Below the pieces are notes generated by a model that worked only from the letters and a program-made list of their open reading frames with translations, was not told the DNA's origin and did no database searches. 64,000 nt of DNA from an uncultured Alistipes sp. (GTDB lineage: Bacteria; Bacteroidota; Bacteroidia; Bacteroidales; Rikenellaceae): assembly GCF_910580175.1 (NCBI RefSeq), contig NZ_CAJTXD010000001.1, positions 186,001 to 250,000 of the forward strand, given 5' to 3'. A program made the translations under genes and the position numbers. Shown here in pieces: positions 1 to 8,027 of this stretch (the first letter of the stretch is position 1; each line of letters starts with the position of its first letter).

Positions 1-1
1 T

Positions 2-757
2 AAAGTTCACTTCGACTTCAGTCTGTCGGCAATATTGGAAACCTTTTGGGACAACTCAAAAGGCATATTGACAATGCCTGCGTCTGTAGATGACGCGGCT
101 TCGGCAGCTATCTATCCGGCTGACGTTCCTTTGTGGTTTATTCGGGATTTGATGATCGTAATATTGTGCACACCCATACTTTATCGGATATTGAACCATA
201 CACGCTGCTATTTTGTATGGATGTTGGGCGGTCTGTGGTTTGCTTTAGCTTATCGGGACTTCGGACACGCCTATCAATTGCTGACCGCTTTCTTCTTCTT
301 TTCATGGGGTGCATACATGAGTGTAAACAAAAAAGATATGATGCACGAATTCAGCCGTTTCTTCAAGGCATCCCTATTGCTCTACCCGCTGTTGGCTTTA
401 CTATTCGTTTGGTCTGTACATTATTTTCCCAATGCTTCGGATACGATCAAAAGATTGAATGTTGTTGCAGGCTTGTTCTTTGCCTACAACACATCCTCCT
501 GGCTATTAGCACATCACGTCTGCAAAGTCAGCCCTTTCCTCGCATCTTCGAGTTTTTTTATTTATATCGCCCACGCCCTAATATGCGGTAATTGTCTGAA
601 ACTTTTGTTCTCCATATTCCGCCCGGCTACAGATTTCGGCATGCTTTCGATTTACATTTCGGCAGTTGCAGCCACTTTAGCCATGCTTTTATTGAGTTTC
701 TACCTTTTGAGACGTTATACGCCAAAGCTCCTGAAAGCGATAACCGGAAGAGAATAA
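2..757 (+). CDS. acyltransferase 3-family membrane protein, 3' part only
   Basis: The reading frame is open from base 2, so the gene starts outside the window; a TTG at 35 is probably internal. The visible 250 or so residues are very hydrophobic, with about six membrane segments, and contain the PLWFIRDL segment typical of Bacteroidetes acyltransferase-3 (OafA/YrhL-like) proteins. These integral membrane enzymes transfer acetyl or other acyl groups to surface polysaccharides. The catalytic His-containing N-terminal part is not visible, so activity cannot be judged. Base composition is clearly more AT-rich than in the following genes, which suggests horizontal acquisition with a surface-polysaccharide locus to the left. 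It converges on the next gene with an 88-bp gap. Confidence 0.75.
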   Translation, partial: KVHFDFSLSAILETFWDNSKGILTMPASVDDAASAAIYPADVPLWFIRDLMIVILCTPILYRILNHTRCYFVWMLGGLWFALAYRDFGHAYQLLTAFFFFSWGAYMSVNKKDMMHEFSRFFKASLLLYPLLALLFVWSVHYFPNASDTIKRLNVVAGLFFAYNTSSWLLAHHVCKVSPFLASSSFFIYIAHALICGNCLKLLFSIFRPATDFGMLSIYISAVAATLAMLLLSFYLLRRYTPKLLKAITGRE

Positions 758-845
758 AAAATCAACATATCCGTACTCGGTTCACATACTGAAAACGGCG
801 ATGTCAATAGATATGACACCACCGCCCCAACCGACAGATTTATAT

Positions 846-1763
846 TTAATCTTTCTTTGTTTCTCTATCCTTTTTGTAGATTTGATAGCTGTTCACGAAG
901 TTCTGCCAGACAATATAGGCCGTAGGAGCGATGGAGGAAATGGGATCGAGGAACGACTGGGCCATCCATACGGCGAGGACAGTATTTTTTTGTCCGAGGG
1001 ACTGTCCTCCGGCGGCGGGATCGCCGAACCGGCGCCCGATGCGCCGACCGACGACGAACTGAATAAGGCAAATCGCCAGAGCCACGAGAGCGAGCCACAA
1101 CTCCACAGACCGCGAAACATCGCGTAAGTCGATGATGAAAGCCGTGGTACGGCCGATCGTGACGATCAGAGCCGCCAGCCACATGTAGAACGAAATCTGG
1201 CCGTGCGCCCCCACCCAACCGGCGAATCGGGGCACAACGAACCGGCAGCACTGAGCGGCGACGAAAGGCATGATCAGCAGCGGCGCAATGCGCGAAAGAA
1301 TCTGGACGAACGAACAGACACCCGTACCGGCGAACGTAAGCACCGCCGGCGCAATGACCGCAATGGCCATATTGCACACCAGACTGAAAGACGCCACCGT
1401 CGCCACGTTGGCCCCCAGCATGCCGGCAATGACCACAGCCGCCATGGCGACGGGTGCCAGCACGCAGATCATCGCTCCTTGCGCCACCGTCGCATCGAGA
1501 GGCAACAAAATAAAATAGACCGCGGCGCACGCTGCCAGCTGAAAAAGCAACAGCCACACATGGAGCATCGAGAAACGCATTTCGCGGGGCCGTACACGAC
1601 AGAATGTGACGAACAGCATCAGGAAGATAAGCGTCGGTGTAATCATCCGCCCCGACCACTCTTCCAGCGCCGTGGCAGGACGACACAGCAGCGCCCCGAC
1701 GACCATAGCCAACGGCATGGCAATGCTTTTCAGATTGCGATGAAACAATTCGGACAGACGCAT
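846..1763 (-). CDS. bile acid:sodium symporter (BASS)-like transporter
   Basis: A 305-residue protein made almost entirely of hydrophobic helices (about 9-10), with the length and Gly/Ala/Pro-rich helix pattern of the BASS/arsenite-permease fold. Features such as APVAMAAVVIAGMLGANVATVASFS-like helix breaks and GPxxT-type loops support a secondary transporter in the inner membrane. BASS proteins couple uptake of organic anions to Na+, which would fit this Na+-based organism, but the substrate cannot be read from sequence. The start at 1763 gives a normal short cytoplasmic N-terminus (MRLSELFHRN). It lies 164 bp downstream of yqeY on the same strand. The family call is from overall pattern and is moderate. 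Confidence 0.65.
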   Translation of the reverse strand: MRLSELFHRNLKSIAMPLAMVVGALLCRPATALEEWSGRMITPTLIFLMLFVTFCRVRPREMRFSMLHVWLLLFQLAACAAVYFILLPLDATVAQGAMICVLAPVAMAAVVIAGMLGANVATVASFSLVCNMAIAVIAPAVLTFAGTGVCSFVQILSRIAPLLIMPFVAAQCCRFVVPRFAGWVGAHGQISFYMWLAALIVTIGRTTAFIIDLRDVSRSVELWLALVALAICLIQFVVGRRIGRRFGDPAAGGQSLGQKNTVLAVWMAQSFLDPISSIAPTAYIVWQNFVNSYQIYKKDRETKKD

Positions 1764-1927
1764 AGAACTACACGATTTTTATCGGAACGCTCGCACATTC
1801 CTTCACATATTTGCTGTATTCGATCCGGCTGGGTAAGTAAAACCGCCCAGCCTGTTGGCAGTCATGGCAGTCCTGCACTGCGGCCCGCACATTAAGAAGC
1901 GTCAGCCGCCGTTGCATGAAAGCCGTC

Positions 1928-2377
1928 CTACCCCAGCAACTCCTTGACTTTGGCTGAAATGTCCTTGCCATCGGCACGGCCGGCCAGCCGCTTCGAGGCC
2001 ACGCCCATTACCTTGCCCATATCTTTCATGGAGGTAGCTCCGACCTCGGCTATAACGGCCTCGACTTCGGCAGTCAATTCTTCGGACGAAAGCTGCTTGG
2101 GCAGAAAGCCCTGAAAAACGGCTACCTGCGCCAGCTCCTCCTCGGCAAGATCAGGGCGATTCTGCTGCGTAAAGATGGCGGCTGAATCGGTTCCCTGCTT
2201 GGCGAGTTTCGCAAGAATCTTCAGCACATCGGCATCGGGCAGTTCCGTAATTCCAGGCCCGGAAGTCTTGGCTTCGATGATATACTTTTTTGCATTGCGC
2301 AAGGCGGCAAGACGCACGGCGTCCTTGGCCTTCATGGCATCCATGATGCCCTTGGAAATCTGCTGTTCGAGAGACAT
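1928..2377 (-). CDS. GatB/YqeY domain protein
   Basis: A 149-residue soluble protein of the YqeY family: N-terminal helical part (SLEQQISKGIMDAMKAKDA, then LAALRNAKKYI) and C-terminal GatB/YqeY-type helical domain ending in ISAKVKELL. The domain is shared with the tail of the amidotransferase subunit GatB, which contacts tRNA; free-standing YqeY proteins are widespread but have no settled function. Length is normal for the family. A TAACTTTG -7-like element at 2398-2405 on the minus strand overlaps the end of the upstream symporter gene, so yqeY may have its own promoter as well as read-through from the symporter (25-bp gap). Confidence 0.9.
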   Translation of the reverse strand: MSLEQQISKGIMDAMKAKDAVRLAALRNAKKYIIEAKTSGPGITELPDADVLKILAKLAKQGTDSAAIFTQQNRPDLAEEELAQVAVFQGFLPKQLSSEELTAEVEAVIAEVGATSMKDMGKVMGVASKRLAGRADGKDISAKVKELLG

Positions 2378-2402
2378 AACAAAAAATGTTTATGCCCCAA
2401 AG

Positions 2403-3878
2403 TTACGATTTTTCCGCAACATTGTCCGCCTTTTCGCATCCTATGGAAAGCAAAAACAGCCCCGCCATCACGAAAAGCGCATTGTAGACCAGCAGTTCGA
2501 ACCCGATGCGGTAGTCCCACCATTGGACCGCGGCATACTGCAACAGCGCGCTGAACACCGGGCCGGCAAGCGCCACGAGCGGCACCCACCGGTCGCGCAC
2601 ACGCCGCCGCGAGCACATGCCGAAAAGGAACAGCCCCAGAATCGGGCCATAAGTATAGCTTACAATACGGAAAAACAGATTGATGGCGTTGTCGTCGGCG
2701 AAGTACCCCACCCCAAGGATCACGACAGCCATGCAAACAGCCATCGCCCCGTGCACCCAGCGGCGCACACGGGTAAGCCGCACCTCGCCGAAGCGCGCCG
2801 GGCCGTCGAGCAGATCGACCGTAAAGGAGGTCGTCAGCGCCGTCAGGGCCGATCCGGCGGACGAATAGGTGCTGGAGATCAGCCCGAGCACGAAAACGAT
2901 GCCCACCACAGCCGGCAGACCGCCGTCGACAGCCACCAGCGAAAAAAGCTGGTCGCTTTTGGGCGGAAGCGCCAGCCCGGCACGATCAACATATAAATAT
3001 AGGAGCACGCCCAGCACGAGGAAAAGCAGGATCACGACGATCTGACAAAAAGCGGTCAAAACAATATTGCGTTGGGCATCGCGCGGCGTGCGGCACGATA
3101 GGTTGCACTGCATCATGTCTTGATCGAGGCCGGTCATGGCGACAAGTACGACGATGCCCGCGATGAACATCTTCCAAAAATAACGATCCGAAGCGGGATC
3201 GTCGAAGAAAAAAATACGCGACATGGGCGATGCAGCAACTTCGTGCATCGCTCCGCCGCCATCCGCCCCCAGCGTCCGGGCGATGAAAACGATGGTCAGC
3301 ACCAGACTGCCGACCAGGCAGAGCGTCTTGAGCGTATCGGTCCATATCAACGACCGCACGCCCCCTTGCCGCGTATAAAGCCACACGAGCAGCACGGTAA
3401 TCGCAGCGTTGAACCAGAAAGGCAGCCCGTAGTGATCGAAAACGAGCAATTGCATGACGGCACAAACGACATAGACACGCAAGGCAGCCCCCAGCATCTT
3501 GGAAACGAAGAAAAAGCAGGCACCGGCCCGATGGGTAACCGTGCCGAAGCGCTCGTCGAAATATTGGTAGAGCGACACGACTTTCAGCCGGTAGAACATG
3601 GGCACCAGCACGAAAGCCACAATGAACTGTCCGATGGTAAATCCGGCGACCATCTGCATGTAGGAAAACGAATCGACGGCGACCGAGCCGGGCACCGAAA
3701 TGAACGTGACGCCCGACATGGCGGCGCCGATCATGGCCAAAGCGGCCATGTACCACGGTGTGCGGCGGTTGCCGGTAAAAAAGCCGGCGTTGTCCGCACG
3801 CCGGCCCGACAGCCAGGCGACGAGGAACAGCACGGCGATATAACCTAAAACCGTGAGGATGACAGCAATCGGAGTCAT
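2403..3878 (-). CDS. sodium:solute symporter (SSS family)
   Basis: An integral membrane protein of 491 residues with about 13 hydrophobic helices and SSS-family signatures: NRRTPWYMAALAMIGAAMSG near residues 35-55, which contains the region of the Na2 site, and later SSTYSSAGSALTAL. SSS proteins import sugars, amino acids, sialic acid or other solutes with Na+; the solute is not identifiable here. I prefer the ATG at 3878 (MTPIAVILTVLGY), which starts directly at the first helix. A GTG 39 bases upstream would add a cysteine-containing stretch. The likely promoter lies inside a repeat at 4052-4082, giving a leader of roughly 170 nt. Confidence 0.9.
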   Translation of the reverse strand: MTPIAVILTVLGYIAVLFLVAWLSGRRADNAGFFTGNRRTPWYMAALAMIGAAMSGVTFISVPGSVAVDSFSYMQMVAGFTIGQFIVAFVLVPMFYRLKVVSLYQYFDERFGTVTHRAGACFFFVSKMLGAALRVYVVCAVMQLLVFDHYGLPFWFNAAITVLLVWLYTRQGGVRSLIWTDTLKTLCLVGSLVLTIVFIARTLGADGGGAMHEVAASPMSRIFFFDDPASDRYFWKMFIAGIVVLVAMTGLDQDMMQCNLSCRTPRDAQRNIVLTAFCQIVVILLFLVLGVLLYLYVDRAGLALPPKSDQLFSLVAVDGGLPAVVGIVFVLGLISSTYSSAGSALTALTTSFTVDLLDGPARFGEVRLTRVRRWVHGAMAVCMAVVILGVGYFADDNAINLFFRIVSYTYGPILGLFLFGMCSRRRVRDRWVPLVALAGPVFSALLQYAAVQWWDYRIGFELLVYNALFVMAGLFLLSIGCEKADNVAEKS

Positions 3879-4050
3879 AGAACTATCAACATTGCAACCT
3901 AAAAAAAACACGGACACGCTTCAGATCGGAACAACCAATAAATTTCATCGGCGGCCGCGGCTTATCGAGCTGTGCAGGCCACTGCCGACAACAGCCCACA
4001 AACATCCCCGCAGGCCGCAAGAGTGTTTGCGAATAAACATAAAAACGATG

Positions 4051-4181
4051 ACAAAGATACGAATAAGCGAGGGCAAAAGCAAGCTCGCTTGCATTTTGCC
4101 GAGCGTGAGTATCTTGGGCGAAGCCAAAGTTCGAATAAGCGAAACCATGTGCGCTTGCATTTTGCCGAGCGTGAGTGTCTT
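4051..4181. repeat. two-copy intergenic direct repeat with hairpin and promoter
   Basis: Two units lie at about 4051-4115 and 4124-4181. Both begin with a CAAAG...CGAATAAGCGA segment and share an identical 25-base core (4086-4110 and 4152-4176) that starts CGCTTGCATTTTGCCGAGC. Unit 1 has a short inverted repeat (GCAAGC/GCTTGC around 4079-4092). A more degenerate third start (CAAAGCCAATGTGCGAAT) follows near 4192. From memory, similar elements occur in intergenic regions of other Bacteroidales; copy number in this genome is not visible. The 464-bp gap 3879-4342 holds this repeat and two promoters, but no credible gene. Confidence 0.8.
4052..4082 (-). promoter_or_regulatory. Bacteroidetes-type promoter inside the repeat, for the SSS gene
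   Basis: On the minus strand, TTG (4080-4082), 20 bp, then TATCTTTG (4052-4059), an excellent match to the TTTG/TAnnTTTG consensus of the Bacteroidetes primary sigma factor. It faces the SSS gene. The promoter is made by repeat unit 1; the second repeat copy has a decayed -7 (GAACTTTG). Confidence 0.6.
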
Positions 4182-4254
4182 CAATCTTCAGCAAAGCCAA
4201 TGTGCGAATTTCGACGCCCCGGCGCCCCCGATCGGTAAAAAACGCATCGATTAG

Positions 4255-4285
4255 TTGGAAAGTTAGGCGCGTTTGTTTATTTTTG
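4255..4285 (+). promoter_or_regulatory. promoter for the oadA-like gene
   Basis: TTGG (4255-4258), 19 bp, TATTTTTG (4278-4285), leaving a leader of about 50 nt to the ATG at 4343. A second TAGATTTG at 4334-4341 is too close to the ATG to serve it. Confidence 0.5.
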
Positions 4286-4342
4286 TTTGCCGAACAGCAC
4301 CTCGAACATCGAGAAACGAAACATTTCAAACCATAGATTTGT

Positions 4343-6205
4343 ATGGCTAAAAAACTTAAAATCAGAGACCTTACACTGCGCGACGGACAACAATCTTCGT
4401 TCGCCACCCGCATGACCCAGAAGCAAATCGACCGCTGCCTGCCCTATTACAAGGAAGCGAACTTCTATGCAATGGAAGTCTGGGGCGGCGCCGTGCCCGA
4501 TTCGGTAATGCGTTATCTGAACGAGAACCCTTGGACGCGTCTGGAGACCATCCACCAGGCCGTGGGCAGCGTATCGAAACTCACAGCGCTTTCGCGCGGC
4601 CGCAATCTTTTCGGTTATTCGCCCTACACGGACGAGATCATCGACGGATTCTGCCGCAACGCCATCGAGAGCGGTCTGGGCATCATGCGCATCTTCGATG
4701 CGCTGAACGACGTGGATAACGTGAAGTCGACGATCAAATATGTCAAGCAATACGGCGGCATCGCCGACTGCGCCGTCTGCTACACTGTCGACCCGAAATA
4801 TCCCGAACCGGGCTTCCTCCAGAAGTTGTTGGGCAAGAAAAAGCCCGCTCCGGTCTTTACCGACGCCTATTTCTTGGACAAGGCCAAACAGATGGCCGCG
4901 CTGGGCGCCGACATGATCACGATCAAGGACATGTCGGGTCTTATTCCGCCGCGCCGCGTTGCCACGCTGGTCAAACTCTTCAAGCAGCACCTTTCGATTC
5001 CGGTGGACTTCCACACCCACTGCACCCCGGGCTACGGCCTGGCTTCGGTGCTGGCGGCAATCGTCGCAGGCGTGGACATCGTGGACACCAATTGTTGGTA
5101 CTTCGGCGGCGGCACGGGCGCTCCGGCCATCGAACTGGTATACCTGTTCTGCCAGAAGCTCGGCATCGACACGGGCGTGAACATGGAGGCCGTAGCCAAG
5201 ATCAACACCCAGCTGCGCGACATCCGCAAGGAGTTGAACCAGTCGGTCTTCGGCACGGAGAAACCCGAACCCCAACCGTTCAACCCGCTGACCGACAAGC
5301 TGCCCGCCGAGATCGACGCGCTCTTCGACGAAGCGATCCGCGCGGCCAAGGCCGACGACGAGCAGGCCACGATCGACGCCTGCCGCAAGATCGAGGCTCA
5401 TTTCGGCTTCCCGGCCCCCAACGAGTTGGTGCAGAAGGCTGAAATCCCGGGCGGCATGTATTCCAACATGGTGGCCCAGCTCCAGCAGCTCAAGGCCGAA
5501 GAGATTCTGCCTCGCGCCATGGAGTTGATTCCCTCGGTGCGTCTGTCTGCCGGTCTGCCGCCCTTGGTAACGCCGACCTCGCAGATCGTCGGCGCCCAGG
5601 CCGTGAACTGCGCGCTCGACGAAAAGGCAGGACGCCCGATGTACTCGAACAAGAGTTCGCAGTTCGTGGGCTTGGTCAAAGGCGAATACGGCAAGACTCC
5701 CGTGAAGATCGACCCCGAATTCCGGTTCAAGATATGCGGCATCCGCGAGGAAACGCCCTACGACACGTCGAAATACCAGATGCAGCCCAATCCGGAGCTG
5801 CCCGAGGCCGGCGGTGCGAAGTTGGCCGCCACGGAGAAAGAGGTGTTGTTGCTGGAACTCTTCCCGCTGGTGGCGAAGAAATTCCTTACCGACATGAAAG
5901 TCAAGGCTTATGAAGCCCAGAAGCCGGCTGCTGCGGCCGCAACGCCGACAGCGGCTCCGGATGCCGAAGCACAACCGGCGGTCGCCATCACGGGCAACAC
6001 CGTGAACGCGCCCCTGCCGGGCCGCATCATCGAGGTGCTCGTCAAGGTGGGCGATACCGTCAAAGCCAACGACGAAGTGGTCGTGCTCGAAGCCATGAAA
6101 ATGGAAAACTCCATCACGACAGACTATGCAGGCAAGGTAAAGCAGATCCTCGTCGAGCCAGGTCAGACGGTACCTACGGACGCCGTATTGCTCGAAATCG
6201 AATAA
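4343..6205 (+). CDS. oadA: biotin-dependent carboxyltransferase / oxaloacetate decarboxylase alpha-type subunit
   Basis: A 620-residue cytoplasmic enzyme subunit. The N-terminal HMGL-like TIM barrel shows RDLTLRDGQQS (residues 7-17), the metal-binding HTHC in VDFHTHCTPGYGL, and the MITIKDMSG segment with the lysine carboxylated in this family. A PYC/OADA conserved domain follows, then an Ala/Pro-rich linker (about 535-555) and a biotinyl domain with EAMKMEN, whose K586 carries biotin. Such subunits move CO2 between a carboxylated acid (oxaloacetate/pyruvate) and biotin, as in oxaloacetate decarboxylase, pyruvate carboxylase subunit B or the transcarboxylase 5S subunit. It stands alone here, while beta- and gamma-type membrane subunits sit 50 kb away with mmdA, so its partner is uncertain. 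Confidence 0.88.
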   Translation: MAKKLKIRDLTLRDGQQSSFATRMTQKQIDRCLPYYKEANFYAMEVWGGAVPDSVMRYLNENPWTRLETIHQAVGSVSKLTALSRGRNLFGYSPYTDEIIDGFCRNAIESGLGIMRIFDALNDVDNVKSTIKYVKQYGGIADCAVCYTVDPKYPEPGFLQKLLGKKKPAPVFTDAYFLDKAKQMAALGADMITIKDMSGLIPPRRVATLVKLFKQHLSIPVDFHTHCTPGYGLASVLAAIVAGVDIVDTNCWYFGGGTGAPAIELVYLFCQKLGIDTGVNMEAVAKINTQLRDIRKELNQSVFGTEKPEPQPFNPLTDKLPAEIDALFDEAIRAAKADDEQATIDACRKIEAHFGFPAPNELVQKAEIPGGMYSNMVAQLQQLKAEEILPRAMELIPSVRLSAGLPPLVTPTSQIVGAQAVNCALDEKAGRPMYSNKSSQFVGLVKGEYGKTPVKIDPEFRFKICGIREETPYDTSKYQMQPNPELPEAGGAKLAATEKEVLLLELFPLVAKKFLTDMKVKAYEAQKPAAAAATPTAAPDAEAQPAVAITGNTVNAPLPGRIIEVLVKVGDTVKANDEVVVLEAMKMENSITTDYAGKVKQILVEPGQTVPTDAVLLEIE

Positions 6206-6295
6206 AAACAGCGATAAGCGAAACGAATCGGGTGCGGAAAAGAATTTCTGCACCCGATTTGCTATTCCATGCAGAGGTTAAATACAAAATCTGTT

Positions 6296-6772
6296 ATGGC
6301 ATTTTTCAAGGAATTCAAAGAGTTCGCCATCAAAGGCAATGTAATGGACATGGCCGTGGGCGTAATCATCGGCGGTGCTTTCGGCAAGATCGTCGCATCG
6401 CTGGTCAACGACATTCTGATGCCCCCGATCGGCGCGCTGCTCGGCAACACCGACTTCTCGCGGCTGCGCGTGGATATTTCGAAAATGCGCGACGTGACTT
6501 CCAGCGCCGTGCAAAGCGTGGGCAGCGTGGTAACGGGCAATCCGGCTGCCGGAACGCCGGCCGCAGCGGCAGAACCCATCTACTGGAACTACGGCGCCTT
6601 CATCCAGCAATGCGTAGACTTCACGATCCTGGCTTTCTGCGTCTTTTTGATGGTCAAGCTGATGAACAAATTGATCCGCAAAAAAGAGGCGGCTCCGGCC
6701 CCTGCGCCCGCCCCCACCAAAGAAGAACTGCTGCTTGCGGAAATCCGCGATTTGTTGAAGAACAGCAAATAA
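6296..6772 (+). CDS. mscL: large-conductance mechanosensitive channel MscL
   Basis: Inner-membrane channel that opens under membrane tension to release solutes during osmotic downshock. The chosen start gives MAFFKEFKEFAIKGNVMDMAV, the canonical MscL N-terminus; an ATG at 6269 would add nine atypical residues. The first helix carries VGVIIGGAFGKIVASLV and the second FTILAFCVFLMVKLMNKL. The periplasmic loop is Ala/Gly-rich (about residues 68-93), and an Ala-Pro linker (PAPAPAPT) joins to the C-terminal bundle helix KEELLLAEIRDLLK. Length (158) is slightly above average. It follows the oadA-like gene by 90 bp and is probably in the same transcript, ending at the hairpin at 6868. Confidence 0.97.
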   Translation: MAFFKEFKEFAIKGNVMDMAVGVIIGGAFGKIVASLVNDILMPPIGALLGNTDFSRLRVDISKMRDVTSSAVQSVGSVVTGNPAAGTPAAAAEPIYWNYGAFIQQCVDFTILAFCVFLMVKLMNKLIRKKEAAPAPAPAPTKEELLLAEIRDLLKNSK

Positions 6773-6867
6773 CGGCTTCCGTCGCCAGGCATCAAAAAAG
6801 CTCGTTTCCGAGCTTGTTCGAGCGGCAGGAGCAAACAAAAATACACCCCGAAAAGTATCTACAAAAA

Positions 6868-6897
6868 AAAGAGGCCGATCTATTGATCGACCTCTTT
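6868..6897. terminator. bidirectional terminator between mscL and the channel gene
   Basis: A 13-position stem (one C-A mismatch) with a TATT loop, an A-run on the left and a T-rich right flank, so it can stop both convergent transcripts. Its right half contains the stop codon of the leftward channel gene. Confidence 0.75.
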
Positions 6898-7584
6898 CTT
6901 ATGCGTATACTCCTGCAAGACGTAGGTAGTGAATATCGGGAAGAACATCATGCCCAACGACGGCAACATGACACAAAAAATCTTGCCGATGGCTGTAACC
7001 GGGAAGATCTCGGCCCCGACGGTCGTCACATTCATCCAGGCCCACCAAAGCGCGTTGCCGAAACCGTGCAATTTGGGATTGACAGCCTCCTCGTACTCAT
7101 AAAAGACCAGCCCCGAAATGTAGGTAAACACAACGACCGTAAAAACATAGGCTACCAGCATGCGCCGCATCTTGTTGCTGCGGACAAGCCAGCGCACGAT
7201 AATTACCATAGCCAGGAAAGCCCGCAGCACGGGCATCAGCCCCACGATCACACCCCAGTCGCGCGTTACCTCGATGCCGCTCCAATTCAGGATGTTCAGC
7301 CAGGGGATCGAAATCAGCAGAAAAAGCAGGTTGCGCCAAAAGAAACGACTCCTGCGCTCGGCCGCGGCCCACTCGACAACAAAATCGAGCAGAAAAAGCA
7401 GGCAGACAGCGAACTGCACCTCAAGATAAACGGGCGAGAAATGGTTCTCCCTCCCACCGATGATTTCCCACGAGAGCGCGGCAAGCAAGACCACGCCCGC
7501 GACAACGGCCAACATCTCCAACATGTTGCGCATGCGCGTATAACGCACGGGCGAATGCGGCAACTGTTTCTGTTTGTTCTTCAT
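6880..7584 (-). CDS. K+-channel-like ion channel with non-canonical filter
   Basis: A 234-residue membrane protein with about six hydrophobic segments and a pore-loop module near the C-terminus (residues 175-225), arranged like voltage-gated-type cation channels. Segment 4 resembles a voltage-sensor helix with spaced basic residues (R121, R131, R135, R140-R141). The pore loop reads WAWMNVTTVGAEIFPVT: the expected TVGYGD is replaced by TVGAE (188-192), one residue shorter. Ion selectivity is therefore uncertain. The start at 7584 was chosen because the longer frame to 7773 would run through the tRNA on the other strand. It converges on mscL. I recall similar filters in other Bacteroidetes homologues, but cannot verify this here. 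Confidence 0.8.
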   Translation of the reverse strand: MKNKQKQLPHSPVRYTRMRNMLEMLAVVAGVVLLAALSWEIIGGRENHFSPVYLEVQFAVCLLFLLDFVVEWAAAERRSRFFWRNLLFLLISIPWLNILNWSGIEVTRDWGVIVGLMPVLRAFLAMVIIVRWLVRSNKMRRMLVAYVFTVVVFTYISGLVFYEYEEAVNPKLHGFGNALWWAWMNVTTVGAEIFPVTAIGKIFCVMLPSLGMMFFPIFTTYVLQEYTHKKEVDQ

Positions 7585-7695
7585 ACAACCGAATTTAAAC
7601 ACACGGACAGCATGTCCGCACACGACGGCCTCGAAGACAAAATCGATGCCAGAACAGCGAATCGCAGTTTTTCGGCCATTTTCTCCGCAAAAGAT

Positions 7696-7726
7696 TTTGC
7701 ACGATCGAAAAATTCTGTTATCTTTG
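7696..7726 (+). promoter_or_regulatory. promoter of tRNA-Met
   Basis: TTTG (7696-7699), 19 bp, TATCTTTG (7719-7726), 17 bp before the mature tRNA 5' end. This is a near-perfect Bacteroidetes promoter. Confidence 0.75.
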
Positions 7727-7743
7727 CACTCGCTTTCAGCAAT

Positions 7744-7817
7744 GGCGGGATAGCTCAGCTGGTTAGAGCGCATGATTCATAATCATGAGGTCGAGAGTTC
7801 AAGTCTCTCTCCCGCTA
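7744..7817 (+). tRNA. tRNA-Met (CAT anticodon)
   Basis: A complete 74-nt cloverleaf. The acceptor stem is GGCGGGA with TCCCGCT (first pair G-U), the D arm GCTC...GAGC, the anticodon stem CATGA/TCATG with loop TTCATAA (anticodon CAT), and the T arm GAGAG-TTCAAGT-CTCTC. CCA is not encoded. CAT tRNAs can be elongator Met, initiator Met or lysidine-modified Ile2; the A-T/G-U-rich features here best fit elongator Met, but Ile2 is not excluded. It has its own promoter and terminator. Confidence 0.95.
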
Positions 7818-7831
7818 CAAATTCGAAATCA

Positions 7832-7862
7832 AGCACTTGCAGTTTTGCAGGTGCTTTTTTCT
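7832..7862 (+). terminator. rho-independent terminator after tRNA-Met
   Basis: A 10-bp stem (7832-7841 with 7846-7855, one T-G pair), a 4-nt loop and a run of T residues to 7862. The following 165 bp up to 8027 shows no gene. Confidence 0.85.
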
Positions 7863-8027
7863 TTCCGATTTTTCGCTGAATCCCGAAAAATAGACCGCCT
7901 TTGTATGGCATTCGGTGGCATCTGCATTCCGGATGCACTCGCAAAAAACTTGCAAAAAATGGCTGCTATTTCTCTGAAATCGGATCGGAACCGGGCGGCC
8001 GCACCTCATCGGCAACAGCACAAAAGA

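Noticed and set aside
3879..3917. GTG start 39 bases upstream for the SSS symporter
   Set aside because: It adds an atypical stretch ahead of the first helix; the ATG at 3878 fits the family better.
3886..4413. Possible leftward gene across the repeat region
   Set aside because: Its protein is a translation of the intergenic repeat and includes part of the oadA-like gene; no family pattern.
4277..6253. 658-codon open frame on the minus strand opposite the oadA-like gene
   Set aside because: It lies wholly antisense to a gene with clear motifs; such long antisense frames are expected in GC-rich coding DNA. The translation has no family pattern.
7585..7773. Upstream extension of the ion channel gene
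   Set aside because: It would read through the tRNA-Met gene and its promoter on the opposite strand; the extra residues are not channel-like.
7744..7862. Integration site at the tRNA 3' end
   Set aside because: No second copy of the tRNA 3' end, no integrase and no foreign gene block is present in the window.
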